Assembly: GCA_002150815.3 (NCBI GenBank)
Contig: NDFF03000037.1
Coordinates: 62,001 to 126,000, forward strand
DNA from: Grammothele lineata
Lineage: Eukaryota; Basidiomycota; Agaricomycetes; Polyporales; Polyporaceae
Length of the DNA: 64,000 nt
Direction of reading: 5' to 3'
Both the position numbers and the translations under genes were made by a program. This document shows positions 11,288 to 22,889 of the stretch, piece by piece. A model generated the notes under the pieces. That model had not been told where the DNA came from. It ran no database searches and saw only the letters and a program-made list of their open reading frames with translations. Positions within the stretch are counted from its first letter, which is position 1. Each line of letters begins with the position of its first letter.

Positions 11288-13335
11288 ATGTCCGCTTCCG
11301 CAGCCCCTTCAGTCCCCGTACAGGCCGTGTCCGGCGCAAACAAGGCGTTCAATGACAAGGTACCATTCACTTATGGCAAACTGCCGCCGCCGTGCTTACA
11401 ATGTCTGTAGGGCAAACCGATGGAGGTCCGTCTGTCTAACATGGTGGCTGCCAAGGGTACGCGTCCCAAAGGGTTTCCTTCCAAGTGCCAAACATTGAGG
11501 CGTGGAGTTTACAGCTATTAGTGATGCCGTACGGACATCCTTGGGTCCAAGGGGGATGGACAAGATGGTGCGTAATTGCCTTAGAAAACAGGAAACTTAA
11601 TCGACGTACAACTGGTCTTCATATTCTAGATCCAAACCTCTAAAGGAGAGCTGATTATCACGAATGACGGCGCTACTATTCTTAAGAGTATCCAGGCATT
11701 ACACCCTGCTGCTAAGATGGTACGCGACCCCCACAGTCTGCTTGCGCACGGCTCTGAACGCAGGATCAGCTCGTCGATCTCTCTGCTGCCCAAGATGTCG
11801 AGGCCGGCGATGGTACTACGTCCGTCGTGGTTCTGGCGGGAAGTCTCCTTGGGGCTGCAGAAAAGATGTTGCAAAAGGGCATCCACCCAACAGTCATTGC
11901 GGAGTCGTTTCAGAAAGCTTCTGCAAAGGCCGTAGAATACTTGACTGAGATCTCTACGCCCATCAACCTAGACGACAAGACGTCCCTTCTCCGGGCTGCA
12001 ACTACGTCCCTTAACTCAAAAGCAGGTTTCCTCCAACTGCTATACATTCAGTAGTCTAATTGTGTCTCAACAGATCGTCTCACAATATTCCTCTACGCTC
12101 GCTCCCATCGCAGTTTCTGCAGTCACTCGCCTTGTGACACCTACATCGTCCAACGTGGATCTCCGCGATATTCGTGTCGTCAAGAAAGTTGGCGGCACAA
12201 TTGAGGACACTGAACTCGTTGAAGGCGTGGTCCTTAACCAAAATGTTGTTACTACCGTTGGTGGTCCCACTCGGATAGAGAAGGCCAAGATTGGTCTCAT
12301 TCAGTTCCAACTGAGCGCACCTAAACCCGATGTTAGTTCCTTATTTATAGGCTGTTATCATATCCCTGACAAGATGGCATGCAGATGGACAACACAGTTG
12401 TGATCAACGATTATCGTCAAATGGACAAGGTGATCAAGGAGGGTCGCCAATACCTCCTCAACATGTGCAAAAAGATCAAGAAGGCGAATTGCAACGTCCT
12501 CCTCATCCAGAAATCTATCCTTCGCGATGCCGTCGACGACATCTCGCTTACTTTCCTCAAGCGTCTCAACATCCTAGTCGTCAAGGATGTTGAGCGGGAC
12601 GAGATCGAATTCCTCTCCAAGTCCCTCGGATGCAAACCTATCGCGGATATTGAGGCATTCACCGAGGACAAGCTGGGCTACGCCGATCTTGTTGAGGAGA
12701 CAACCCACGCGGGAGCGAAGGTCGTCCGCATCACGGGTGTGAAGAACAGGGGACGGACTGTCAGCGTGCTTGCAATGGGTAGCAACAGTCTTGTCCTGGA
12801 GGAGTGCGAGCGCAGTTTACACGATGCGCTTTGCGTTGTCCGGTGTCTGGTCAAGAAGCGGTATGTCGACATCTGTGTAACCATTATGAGCTCACCCTCA
12901 CATTCCACCGTAGAGCACTTATTGCCGGGGGCGGAGCACCTGAGATCCACGTCTCACGGATGCTCTCCCAATTTGCGCATTCTCTCAAGGGCATGGAGGC
13001 GTACTGCTTCCAGGCATATGCAGACGCGCTTGAAGTTATCCCAACCACCCTCGCGGAAAATGCAGGCCTCAACCCCATTGCGATCGTGACTGAGCTCCGG
13101 AACCGGCATGCTCTGGGAGAGCGGAACGCGGGCATCAACGTGCGCAAGGTATGACCAACTAAAGGTTCGGACTGATAAATCGAGACATTGCTAATGGTTC
13201 GTGTAGGGCTTGATCTCGAACATTCTAGAGGAGGATGTCGTCCAGCCACTCCTAGTCTCGACGAGCGCATTGGAGCTCTCGACGGAGACCGTTTGCCTGC
13301 TGCTAAAGATTGATGACTACGTCCAGACACGATAG
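11288..13335 (+). CDS. CCT4: T-complex protein 1 subunit delta (cytosolic chaperonin CCT)
   Basis: One of eight subunits of the cytosolic TRiC/CCT ring that folds actin, tubulin and WD-repeat proteins with ATP. ATG 11288 begins [12 protein letters not shown], then short exons give [32 protein letters not shown] and [14 protein letters not shown]; the ATP-site motif [15 protein letters not shown] follows. The delta subunit is identified by [19 protein letters not shown] in the apical domain and the end [20 protein letters not shown]...KIDDYVQTR, which match CCT4 rather than beta or other paralogs. The frame ends at TAG 13333-13335. About seven introns are needed. Convergent with the AP-4 epsilon gene, only 97 bp away. 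Confidence 0.93.
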
Positions 13336-13432
13336 ATAGAAGCATGTCTAATTCAATTGTACAGTTATAGTGCATACTGCTAGGATCCAGGTTCCAAATC
13401 TGTGCCCCCCAACCTCCAATAGTGCCTGACGC

Positions 13433-16400
13433 TCATCTGAGAGTGGCTTTCACGATATTCCGTAACTGCTCATCCTCACTCCGGAGCCACCATAAGCAGC
13501 TGTCGTCGTCACTTTCCTTTAATCGAATTACAGCAACACCTTGCTTGGACCTCGGGTCTGCTGGTTCGGGGCTGATGATGATCTTCAAGTCACCTGGGAA
13601 CAAACAGTTGAAATGCCATCGCAAGGGGTATGCAGGCAAACTGCTCACCTTCAAAGGGAGCTCGGTCGCGTTCCGTGACCCTCAAACGCCGCTGCAAGCC
13701 CTGCAGCCTCCGCAATACCGTGTCCATGGACGCCTCGCACCAGCCTCGCGCGGCTCCAGCCTCGAGCGCGTTCCATGTCGTCTCAAAGTCTTGCTCTATG
13801 ACGCTACTCATTGTGCTCGTGATGGACGGCACTACTGGCTCAGACATGAACGGTGAGTCGAGCGAAATAAGATCCGCAGCCGCACTCATGGAAGGCTCCT
13901 CGTCTAAGACCTGCACAATGGGAAGTGGGGATAGCCCGGCGGAGACCTTTTGTGGAGGGCTCTGTGTGGATTGTAGCGTCGACTGAGACCGGCGATAGGT
14001 ACAACTGAGCATAGCATATCACTCACAGTTGGGAGCGAGCGTAGATCCGACGACTGCGCAGCAAGGGTCAGGTCTCCGGGCGTGACCGTCATGGCCGTAG
14101 AGTCTTGGTATGAATGCCGGCGTAGACCTCCGTCCTCGGAGGTCCTAGACGAGCTGCTACTGGTCCGCCGGAGACGAGGCGTCGGCTTAGGAGTCTCGTA
14201 TGCCATATACCGGAGCTTGTGGGGAACAGGCGACGCGCGAGATGAGGACGGTTCCGGGGTATTTGGTTTCAAGGGCTGTGATCTAGGTAGGATGGAGGGG
14301 GAGCGCGAGACGGCCCTTCGTTGGTCTGTCTCATACTTCTCGAGTGCAATGACGAAATCGGGGAGCTGGAAGAAGTCAGCGATGCAGCAGCGGCCCAGTA
14401 TTCTGTTCACTCACCGATGAGGAACGTACACTAGTGATGATCCGCTTTAAAGTGTCTCTGCTTTGCGATAGCGTTATGAATTGATCACAACGCTACATCC
14501 AAATATCAATAACTGAAAACATTGCCATAAGACCAAATGACATGCCCGTTTCAAATGTCTACCGCTGTGGCTATGAAGTTCTTTGACGACGTTAATCAAA
14601 TCTCCTGGTATTTCGTCCACAAATACAGATATTCGGAGCATCGTTATGAGGCACGCATCTTGAATTGCAGCTACATGGATCGCTACATTGAGATATTGCT
14701 GAGCGAAGTGAAGTAGGGCTGACCTGAGTAAAATAGCAACCGCTCAGCGAGACCACGTAGAATCTCTCCCGGGGATATGGGGGACAGTTCAAGGTATTCA
14801 CAGAGAAGAGCTGAAATGATGACCATCAAGGTTGGCCCAACGTCGCTATCCTTGTCAATGACCCAAGCGAATAGGACACCGATGCAGCCACTTCGCCAGT
14901 TACTATCGGCTGGGATGAGTCTAGTCAGTTCAAAGGGGAACAAACGGTCATGGTAGAGATACCTGAATGGATCCGCTGAAGCATTTCTTCGACGACCTCT
15001 TCTAACACTGGCCTCTGTTTGAGAGGTCCATCGCCCTCAGCGGTTTTCAAGACGTTCTTTAGTTGATGCACGTAAACTTCGCCATCGTGTCCGCAGGTAA
15101 TATCCAGAATCTCAAGTAATCGCGACGCAAGATCTTCCGAGCCTTGGAGCAGCGAAGCTGTCAGGTCGCCTTGGAGCGCACGTGCATAATAGGCTTCTAC
15201 GATGTTATGGTCGACGCTCCATAACGTTCGTAGCGTCTGCGGTGAAATCATGAGCATGACTAAGCACTTAACTAGAGCTTAAAGTATACCGGCCTGTTTT
15301 CGGACCACTTTGTCTTCACACTCCAACAGCTTCATCACACGTTCCACCTCCCATTCTTCTAGAACTGGAGGTATCTCAGACGTGGTACCCGCCCAAAGTA
15401 GAGGATCTACGGAAGAGAGGCAACAAATGAAGACATATATCGCATTCGGGTCCTGAGATGTGAGAAGAGATCGGATCTCCCGAATATACGAGATCCCGTG
15501 ATTCCTGTGTAGTTCTACAAGCACATCACGGGAGGACGACGCGATGACTTGGAAACACTGCTGGATAACCGCTGTTGGAACTATTGAGTACAGAAACAAG
15601 GAAACGTTTGTCTGACACACCGAGGGCGGCCTCGCCGAGCTTGATATAATGGCTGACAATCTCGGCGACAGCGGTCAAATCATGGTGGGACGGCCTGAAA
15701 GGGGTTCAGTTGCATCCCGTCACGATGTGCTGTTGTATTGACGCACGTAAGCTGTCTGATAGTCTGCAAAAGCCTGACAAGAAGTCTGGTATCTTGGGGT
15801 TCTGGTCGCTGAGACCAGGCAACACCCAACATGGTAGAAACAACAGTGTGATACTTCTCGGTAGGAAGATATGTGTCCTGTCACCGGCATACGTTAGAGG
15901 TTTCGAATACGCCGAGATGAAACGAACACACCTTGAGGAGAATATCCGCCAGCGTTAGAGCGGAGCAAACTACGGAAGGATCGGAGTCACCGAGGCGTCT
16001 GCGGGCTTTACTTGCAATGTCTCTGAGGATATCCGGTTCGAGTTCGGCTAACTTGTGGAAAGCGTGCAAGGCGCGTCGCTTCACATGCTGACTGGTACAC
16101 AAGTATCAACCACGTGCGCAGTAGTCGTCAAGCTGTGCCACTCACGAATCGTGCGACAGTAAATCATGAAGACGCGGCTGGATGGCGGGTATGACGTCTT
16201 TGGACGGTGATTGTATCAGCGTATCGAGTGCAAGACATATTCGTGGAACGGACGAGCTCTCTAGGTCCTGAATAATGTTATACTAAGCGTTCAAAGAGAA
16301 ACGTAAAATGCCCACTTTACGTATGGAGTTGACGAGCATGAGCTGTAGCTCGTGCTCTGGGGGCATAACCTCGGCGCAGAACATATATCCTATATCTAAT

Positions 16401-16793
16401 GTATAGCGTCTTTCTCATGAGGATTGCGACAAGCGCACCTGTACGCTTGTCCTGTATCCTGTGTGCCGCTTCCGCAAGGTTGATGGCATGAGGGAGCGCG
16501 AACTCAAGGTCCATTTCGACGCCTGGGTTCACCGCCATGGAACAGTACAAGAGCAAGACGAGGCACTCTTTGCATTGTTTCTGCGAGAGTGGATAGCATG
16601 AGGAACCAGACTGCCATTCATTCGCGAGACGACTGACCAAACTCAGAGTTGAACGTGTCAGCTGGTTCCGGATAGAGTGGACCTCGGTGAGCAGGATCTG
16701 GTCGGCGGCTTGAGGGGTCGCGGTCTCAATCTTGCGGACGAGAGCGTAATGGGCCCTGCTCATCGCCCCCGAAGATGAAAACGGTACGTCCAT
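13433..16793 (-). CDS. AP-4-type adaptor complex epsilon subunit (large adaptin)
   Basis: Large HEAT/ARM-repeat adaptin expected to work in vesicle coat assembly at the trans-Golgi. ATG 16793 gives MDVPFSSSGAMSRAHYALVRK, then KQCKECLVLLLYCSMAVNPG, ICLALDTLIQSPSKDV, the adaptin-like HVKRRALHAFHKLAELEPD, KARRRLGDSDPSVV, and helical repeats to about 14925 (LRTLWSVDHNIVEAYYAR). The C-terminal third is a Ser/Pro/Arg-rich linker (TPRLRRTSSSSSRTSED) with a final folded part (KIIISPEPADPRSKQGVAVI) ending at 13433, instead of a clear gamma-adaptin ear. The adaptin class is fairly sure; epsilon of AP-4, as against gamma of AP-1, rests on overall resemblance and on the N-terminus. Confidence 0.72.
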
Positions 16794-16986
16794 AGTGTAG
16801 AGTGCACCAGAGAGGCGTCGTGGTCAAGCGGGGACTGGCGCAGCAGGAAGCATGACGGACGCGTCGAGCAAAGAACGGCTGTGGCTGAGACTCGACACCG
16901 AAGAATAGCCGAGGAGGCCGAGTGCAGCGTGTTCAGCTTGTTCTCTCTCCCTTGGCGAGTTCCCCTTCTCTACCACTTGCCTCCTA
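16794..16986. promoter_or_regulatory. Shared divergent promoter of the AP-4 epsilon and BUB2 genes
   Basis: 193 bp between two start codons on opposite strands. A CCAAT-like motif was not obvious. Inferred from layout only. Confidence 0.45.
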
Positions 16987-18241
16987 TGTCGACCTCTCCG
17001 GATCCGGCTGCCGTCTCTACGGCGCATTCGTTCAACAAAGTACTGACCCAGTATAAATCGGCCACTAAGGCGCGCTCTGCGACAGACTTGGACGAGGCGA
17101 CCAAGAAGCTTCGACGGTTAATCCTTGTGGACGGCATCCCTTCCGCAGTGGTACGTTCCGAAATGAGCCACAATTTCTGTTGGTACCAATGGGATTGTGC
17201 AGGACCCAACTCTTCGTCCAAGAGTGTGGAAGGTCCTACTACGCGTGCGAGACGTCTCTGCCCCCGCTTTCCTCGAATATGTGGCTCGTGGCCCCTGTGA
17301 GGTTCGGGAGAAGATCAGGAATGACACTTTCAGGTTGGTGTTGTCCGATATCTTTGATCACACGCCTCTCACTCCGCCTTAGAACATTGGCGACTGACCG
17401 AGGGTTCAAGGAGCGAGTGAGCGAAGACATGCTCGTGCGTTTGCTGGATGCATTCGTTTGGCGAAACTACGGTGTGTCTGACGAAGTTCATTCGTCGTCG
17501 TCGTGTACGAATCTTTCTCTCCAGACCGACAAGAAAACGACCAGCTAGGGTTCACCTATGTTCAGGGCATGAACGTACTTGCAGCACCATTCCTATACAC
17601 TATGCCCTCTGAGCTCGAAGCATTCTATTGTTTTGCGAAGTTCATCGAGGAATCATGTCCATTGTACGTGCAACCAACGCTGGAGGGTGTACACTGTGGG
17701 CTTAAGGTAAGGATCGCTTGAAACTCTGCTTCTCGACTGTCAACTAAGCGTCCTCGTAGCTCCTTGATCGATGTCTCAAGATCGTCGACCCGGAACTGTA
17801 TGCTCATCTACGGTCCAAGAATCTTTCCGCAGAAATTTACGCCTTCCCATGTATGTCTCACAGCATCTCTCCGTCATACATAATCCTGATATGTCCCTTA
17901 GCTGTATTGACACTTTGTGCTTGTACACCGCCGCTGGATCAAGTACTGCAACTCTGGGACTTCCTTCTCGCGTTTGGCGTGCATTTAAACGTGCTCTGCG
18001 TCATTGCACAGTTACTCCTCATGCGCGATGAAGTCATGAAATCATCCAGGTGAGTCTCAATAAATGATTCAGGGTTGGTGGCGGCTGACGCCTCATTCCC
18101 GTCAGCCCTATGAGACTTCTCCGCACATTTCCGCCGCTGGAAGCCCTTCCGGTCATTGGTATCGCCGTTACGCTGGTTCGAGACCTGCCTACCGACCTCT
18201 ATGACGAACTGGTCCGGCACCCGTATGCTGTTCGCGAGTAG
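16987..18241 (+). CDS. BUB2: TBC-domain Rab/Tem1 GTPase-activating protein, BUB2/Cdc16 type
   Basis: TBC GAP that, with Bfa1/Byr4, keeps the mitotic-exit or septation GTPase inactive at the spindle pole. ATG 16987 gives MSTSPDPAAVSTAHSFNKVL; then DPTLRPRVWKVLLRVRD, the arginine-finger motif IRNDTFR (IxxDxxR), GFKERVSEDMLVRLLDAFVW, the glutamine-finger motif YVQGMNVLAAPFLY (YxQ), MPSELEAFYCFAKFIEE, and LDRCLKIVDPELYAHLRSKN. The last exon reads PLEALPVIGIAVTLVRDLP and ends at TAG 18239-18241. About 300-odd residues in all, short as in Bub2, with both catalytic fingers present. Assignment to BUB2 over other small TBC proteins rests on size and the YVQGMNVL..PSELEAFYCF block. Confidence 0.82.
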
Positions 18242-18400
18242 TAGTTCAGTCATTCGGATTCAGGATGCTTTTGTGTCATTAATTCTTCTGTTTGTCTAAT
18301 TTGCTGTCTATTTGCACAATGCTGTCGATGTTGTATCAGTATGCTGTATCCTCCTCATATAGAAAATAGCGTTCGTCAATTTCTGAATTCGTTCGCTTGT
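18242..18400. other. BUB2 3' flank
   Basis: AT-rich sequence between the BUB2 stop and the left arm of the inverted repeat; probably the 3' untranslated region. Confidence 0.4.
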
Positions 18401-18490
18401 AGTACAGCGCTTTGCGAAATGTTTGCCAGAGCGCCGAAGGCGCGAAACGCGCGAAAAAAATCGAAAAAATCGGAAAATGCAGAAAATGCA
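18401..18490 (+). repeat. Left arm of a 90-bp perfect inverted repeat
   Basis: Begins AGTACAGCGC and ends in a tandem GAAAATGCA GAAAATGCA. It contains its own small palindrome (GCGCC GAA GGCGC) and two GA-rich runs. Its exact reverse complement lies at 19443-19532. Outside the 90 bp, similarity fades quickly, apart from a weak outward match (gcttgt / gctttg). Confidence 0.9.
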
Positions 18491-18553
18491 GAGCAGCCTC
18501 ATTCCTGCCACTCAGCGCGTCCAGTTTATGCGTACAACGATCGAAAAGGCTCT

Positions 18554-18916
18554 CTAGACCTTCAAAGACCTTCTATCAACCGTATAAGAGGCGGATGTTG
18601 AGCGGTATGGTGTGACGTCAGCATATTGCCTACTGGAGTTATGCCCTTCACTATCCGCGCGGCACGGCGATGGATCATACTCAGGTGTTGCGAAACAGTT
18701 GTATTCGATGCCTTCGACGTATGTGTAGCGGATATATGAAAGAAATACATGCAGGTAGTATCCGCGAGGGACGGGCGGCGGCCTACAGTACGTAGACGCT
18801 AGCCTGAGGTCGGGGAGGATGACCTTGCGTATAGTCTCACACATAACGGGCTGTATCGAAAGACATAGGCCAAATGGGAGTCCTAGTGCAGAAACGGAGG
18901 TCAACTTCACTAGCAT
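18554..18916 (-). CDS. Possible small secreted cysteine-containing protein inside the repeat spacer (weak)
   Basis: A 120-codon frame from ATG 18916 starts MLVKLTSVSALGLPFGLCLS, which resembles a signal peptide, and continues with TYCRPPPVPRGYYLH and EYNCFATPEYDPSPCR, giving several spaced cysteines. An intron-like GTATTT...AG segment around 18690-18740 is possible but not required. There is no homologous copy in the window and no clear family. It lies wholly within the spacer of the 90-bp inverted repeat. It may be a chance frame. Confidence 0.22.
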   Translation of the reverse strand: MLVKLTSVSALGLPFGLCLSIQPVMCETIRKVILPDLRLASTYCRPPPVPRGYYLHVFLSYIRYTYVEGIEYNCFATPEYDPSPCRADSEGHNSSRQYADVTPYRSTSASYTVDRRSLKV

Positions 18917-19442
18917 TTGGAAGATGAGAGTCGATTGTCATCGTAATGTGCCCCGTGGGGATCACACAAACCTGAGAAACGCGACGTGGGATGCGGAAGG
19001 GGGACATCTTGCAATACAACTCCGTGCATTGACAGAACCCAATACATGATACTTTCACGTACCGAAGCGACCCAAACCAAAGTTCACATTGGAAAACCGC
19101 TGTGCCTCTGTGCCCCACCTCAGCGCTTATGTAGAACCGTCGACTCGTTGGCCTTCCCGGTTGCCCCTCCGATGATTGGTCTGCACGGAAACTTCGTTGA
19201 AAGTGCTCAGGGACGTTCCAACGAAGAAATTCAAGGCCTTGAGCCTCCGAGGAATAGAGGGGAGGTGCTGGGGGAGATGAGTGTCAGAGTCAAGGTCGCG
19301 AGCCGCTGGTCGCCAGCGCTGCTTCCCTACCACTTCCCATTACTTGAAATCGACTCATACGCATCAGTGGGATGCATATTCGGCCTCCCAGCGTATTTTG
19401 GGAGTGGCATAAGAGCTTGTGCGGCAGCCTACGCGGTCGCCT

Positions 19443-19532
19443 TGCATTTTCTGCATTTTCCGATTTTTTCGATTTTTTTCGCGCGTTTCGCGCCTTCGGC
19501 GCTCTGGCAAACATTTCGCAAAGCGCTGTACT
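19443..19532 (-). repeat. Right arm of the 90-bp perfect inverted repeat
   Basis: Reverse complement of 18401-18490 with no mismatch seen over 90 bases. The two arms enclose 952 bp of unrelated sequence, and no target-site duplication is evident at the outer edges. It ends 229 bp before the start codon of the coiled-coil gene. Confidence 0.9.
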
Positions 19533-19761
19533 CGTCAAAGCTCGCTCGTGCACTCCGGAAGGCGATTATACGACCGAAGAGCAGCTCTCCCCGGATCAAA
19601 TCCACTACTAAGGTCAAACTCGACCGCGAGAGTGTTATGTAATTCCTCGAAGCGAGTTCGGTGAGTCGTGATATTTTGACAAGCGAGTCGCGTTCAAACT
19701 TCACGTAGACGAAGCGGGCTTGCATCGCTCTTGCTCTCTACTACCTCGACCTCTTTTCGAA

Positions 19762-20493
19762 ATGGCTCCACGGAAACGCCGCGGACAAAAGGCTTCCGCT
19801 CGAAGGCAGCAAGACAGTATACCCAAGAATCATCACAATGGTACTCTCGGCGTCACACAGCAGGCCTCGGGCTCCCGGCCATCTGCAAAGTGCGGCCAGG
19901 ACGTCCGTCCGCGGAAGGTTGCCTCGGACAAGCACGGTGCAAAGAAGCACAAGGTCAAAGGGGCTCAGCGCAAGCTACGTAACATGATGCATCAGCACAA
20001 GAGGCTGCAGGAGACAAATGAAGGGCTGAAGAAGCAGTTAGAGGAGAAGGAGGTGAGCTTCCCGTCATATTAGCACTCACTATTTCGACATGCGGAGTTG
20101 TTCAAAAGTCGGACATGCATGCAGCACGCGCTACAAGAACAACAGAAAGTAAACGAAGAGACACGGCTGTCTTTTCTACGGGCAACACTGTCTATGAACA
20201 TCGCCCATCTCCACGAAGCAGAGATGGCACAGCGCACCTTCCGGGCAGAGTACGAAGCAAGGATGAAGCAATACTGTGCCCCCGCCACAGAATGCGTACC
20301 CCGTACTGCCCAGCCCCAAAACGCTTTGGGGGAAATCTACGCTGCACGACGGGTGCACCAGGTCTCCAGGCATGAACAATCGGCACACGACGTGTTCGAA
20401 CATCGGGTCGACGAGCTGAAACTACGTATTCAAACATTAACGGAGGAACACGATTACCTTCGAGCCCTTAAGCCGGAGCCTGGTAGATTCTGA
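19762..20493 (+). CDS. Basic coiled-coil protein of unknown function
   Basis: Two exons (19762-20052 and 20098-20493) joined by a 45-nt GTGAGC...AG intron that contains an in-frame stop. They give about 228 residues. The N-terminus is very basic (MAPRKRRGQKASARRQQ, DKHGAKKHKVKGAQRKLRN), suggesting a nuclear or nucleic-acid-binding role. From about residue 75 a long helical heptad-like stretch follows (HKRLQETNEGLKKQLEEKE, HALQEQQKVNEETR, HEAEMAQRTFRAEYEARMKQ), and a second one near the end (DELKLRIQTLTEEHDYLR). I do not recognise a family. The intron position and sustained coiled-coil pattern make a real gene likely. Confidence 0.6.
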
Positions 20494-20617
20494 CCTTCGT
20501 ACGACAATGAGTGTATTTGCACCACTTCCTATACTAGAATGCGATATCATTAGGCTAAATCTACCGTAAATATACACTGGCGCGGGTGCCCACCCCGCAC
20601 TCAGTTGTTATGGGCTG
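20494..20617. other. Short 3' interval between convergent genes
   Basis: 124 bp between the coiled-coil gene and the mitochondrial carrier; no coding sequence. Confidence 0.5.
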
Positions 20618-22109
20618 CTAAATTCTGTCGTCATCAGTACGATGGCCGGGAAGGTTGTCGATGTACGACGCCGTGAGGTCGAAGAACGTCCAGAGGAGTC
20701 CATGTGTCGTTACAGAACGCAGAGCGCTCACGCCCAGACCTTGATACACGCGTGCCAGGCCCCGCAATATCGGCTTGGGATTGTCAGGATCGGGACCTGT
20801 AATGAGGATGCGGAGGATCGTCGGTTCGCGTCACACGCCGGGCAGATACGTCAGAGTAGACCGACCTCGAATGAGTCTATGGAACGTCTCGAAGACGCCT
20901 CGCCGCCGTTCGCCCGCCAAGGCACGCTGTTGAACCTTTGTCTTGACCCTGGAGACGATTGAGCGGAGAGCATTAACCAAAGTGAACCGTAGACGTACAC
21001 GTCCAGCGGGTATATGAGTGCCCATGAAGTGACCCCTGCGAGCGAACCGCAGAAAAAGGGTACCAGCGACGGAGGGATTGGGAGCCAATGTGGCGTAGGA
21101 CCTTGTTCACCCCACATATCGCGTCCCATGATGTATCGAAATCCGTCGTATTCGAAAAAATACAGGGCAGTGCCCAGGGTGTCCCGGACTGTCTGAGGGG
21201 TCAGCGGAGGTTGGAAATCGATCGAGTCGCAGAAACGGTACCAAAATGCAGCCTGAACCCAGTATAGAGCCCAAGCAGTCCGCTAGCACGGAAAATGTCT
21301 CGAACGGCTTCTAGCGTTGTTGGAGCCTTAGCGAGACGAACGCCTTTGCTGGCGGCGATGGAGTACTCCAGCTGTCGTCTGACCTATAGCGAGGCAATCC
21401 CAGCGTCAGTATTCGCACGTATGAGGGACCGACGCAATCTTACCTTAACGAGCTCAAATGCTACAAGCAAGCGTAAATGTCGCCTGCCGAATAAGAGAGG
21501 GCAGATACGTACGTGCACTCCCAAACGATATAAGGGATCCAGAGAGGGCACCACTGCCGCGAGACAGTGGGTGTCAGAACCGGGGGAGACGAAGGAAGCG
21601 GCGGCGACCCGAACCTGATCCCGCCCACGGTGGAGACATCGAGTATGCGGTCGCGCGCCAGCCAATTTCGGTCGCGGCAAAACTCCTTCGTGCGCGAGTA
21701 GATAGTGAAGGAAGCCGCGCCTGAGGACAGAATATGCGTCGGATGGGGACGCAGGGGACACAGACAGCGCACTCACGAACGAACGATATGGTCATCAACG
21801 GAATCCATAGCCCTCGGTAAAACCCAACGACACCCTCCTCCTGGTAGACGGTTAAGGCCAGTCGGGGAATTGAGACACGCTGCTTGGTCGTCTGGAGCCT
21901 CGACTTGATGGAATCCAACTTCACACCACGCGTCAAGTGGCGTATGGCTATAGCAAAGAGTGATTACGCACTGGATATCCCGCAAAAGTAGATATATAGC
22001 TCGCCGAGAGGGCACAGACGACAGCTTTGTTGTCTATGCGGCAAAGAACGTCAATATCTACTGGATAGGGAACGTGAAGGGGGAAGATGGGTACTTTTGA
22101 GAGACTCAT
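20618..22109 (-). CDS. Mitochondrial carrier family (SLC25) protein
   Basis: Six-helix inner-membrane transporter. ATG 22109 gives MSLSKVPIFPLHVPYPVDID; the first repeat has ALSASYISTFAGYP joined through an intron to LDSIKSRLQT, which restores the carrier signature PxDxxKxRLQ. Next come VYQEEGVVGFYRGLWIPL, RAASFTIYSRTKEF, a middle repeat, FFCGSLAGVTSWALIYPLDV (second PxD), and the last repeat VYQGLGVSALRSVTTHGLLW followed by TFFDLTASYID, ending at 20618. The GxxxG and P-x-D motifs make the family certain. The substrate is not readable; an acyl-carnitine or amino-acid carrier is only a guess. Four or more introns. Confidence 0.85.
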
Positions 22110-22889
22110 GGAGGGCAGCCGAGTCTAACAAGTAGTTAAACGGCCTGGAAGGGCAAATGATCAGCGACACGGCGGAAGGCTAGCGCCTCGCAAGAGCAGA
22201 ACGCGCGAGAGCGGCTAGAGAGAACATACCTTTTCTCGGTCATAGGAAGCTGTCACTGGCCGGGCAACAGTCCGTTTCGCGCAATCGCACGCGCGTAGTG
22301 GGTTTGAGGCGAGCCAAGGCGCAGACCGACGGGGGGCAGGGCGGGAGTGGGTGGGGGACGGAGGAAAGCACCGAAGGCCGTAAGTCCGGCGTGAGCGCCT
22401 CTGCTTCACCGGCTAGTGGCACCTACTACTACTATGTAATAGTAGCTCTAAGCATTTCCCACAAATATACCTGATAGAGCGTCATACATGCGTACAAGCG
22501 CATCCTTGGCTTGGCGCTCCTAGACACGAAATTATGTGCGATCGTGATTAGGCGGATCATCTTCATACTACCCTCAATGATCATACCAGTACAGGGTCTG
22601 CCAAGGACTGCGTCTGTCATCCGAGGACGGAGAGTGGGCGGCTATTGACGACTACGCGTACCACAGCCGGACGACTTGTGCACGCAATACGTACGCGGGC
22701 TCAGAGCGCTGTTCGCAAAACTGTATTCCAGCGGTACATAACGCCTTATCAAGCTCGTTGCCCTCCCCGGGCGATCTACAGCCTATCGCAGGATCCGGCG
22801 AGAACTTGCGCCACTTGAGGGGAGACCAGACTCCATACTCAACCGCCTGCGAGTCACGCACGCTCCCCGTGTCCGGCCTCCTCCTTCCT
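22110..22889. other. Intergenic, upstream of the carrier and downstream of the RRN6-like gene
   Basis: 780 bp with no convincing frame. Both flanking genes are on the minus strand, so this should hold the carrier promoter and the terminator of the RRN6-like gene. A short run of ctactacta / tagtag repeats lies around 22425-22446. Confidence 0.4.

Noticed and set aside
11288..13335. CCT beta identity for the chaperonin gene
   Set aside because: [12 protein letters not shown] and the [10 protein letters not shown]...KIDD end fit the delta subunit.
18401..19555. Open frames through both repeat arms giving the same ALCEMFARAPKARNARKK peptide
   Set aside because: The shared peptide only reflects the shared DNA repeat; the flanking frames differ and no gene model fits.
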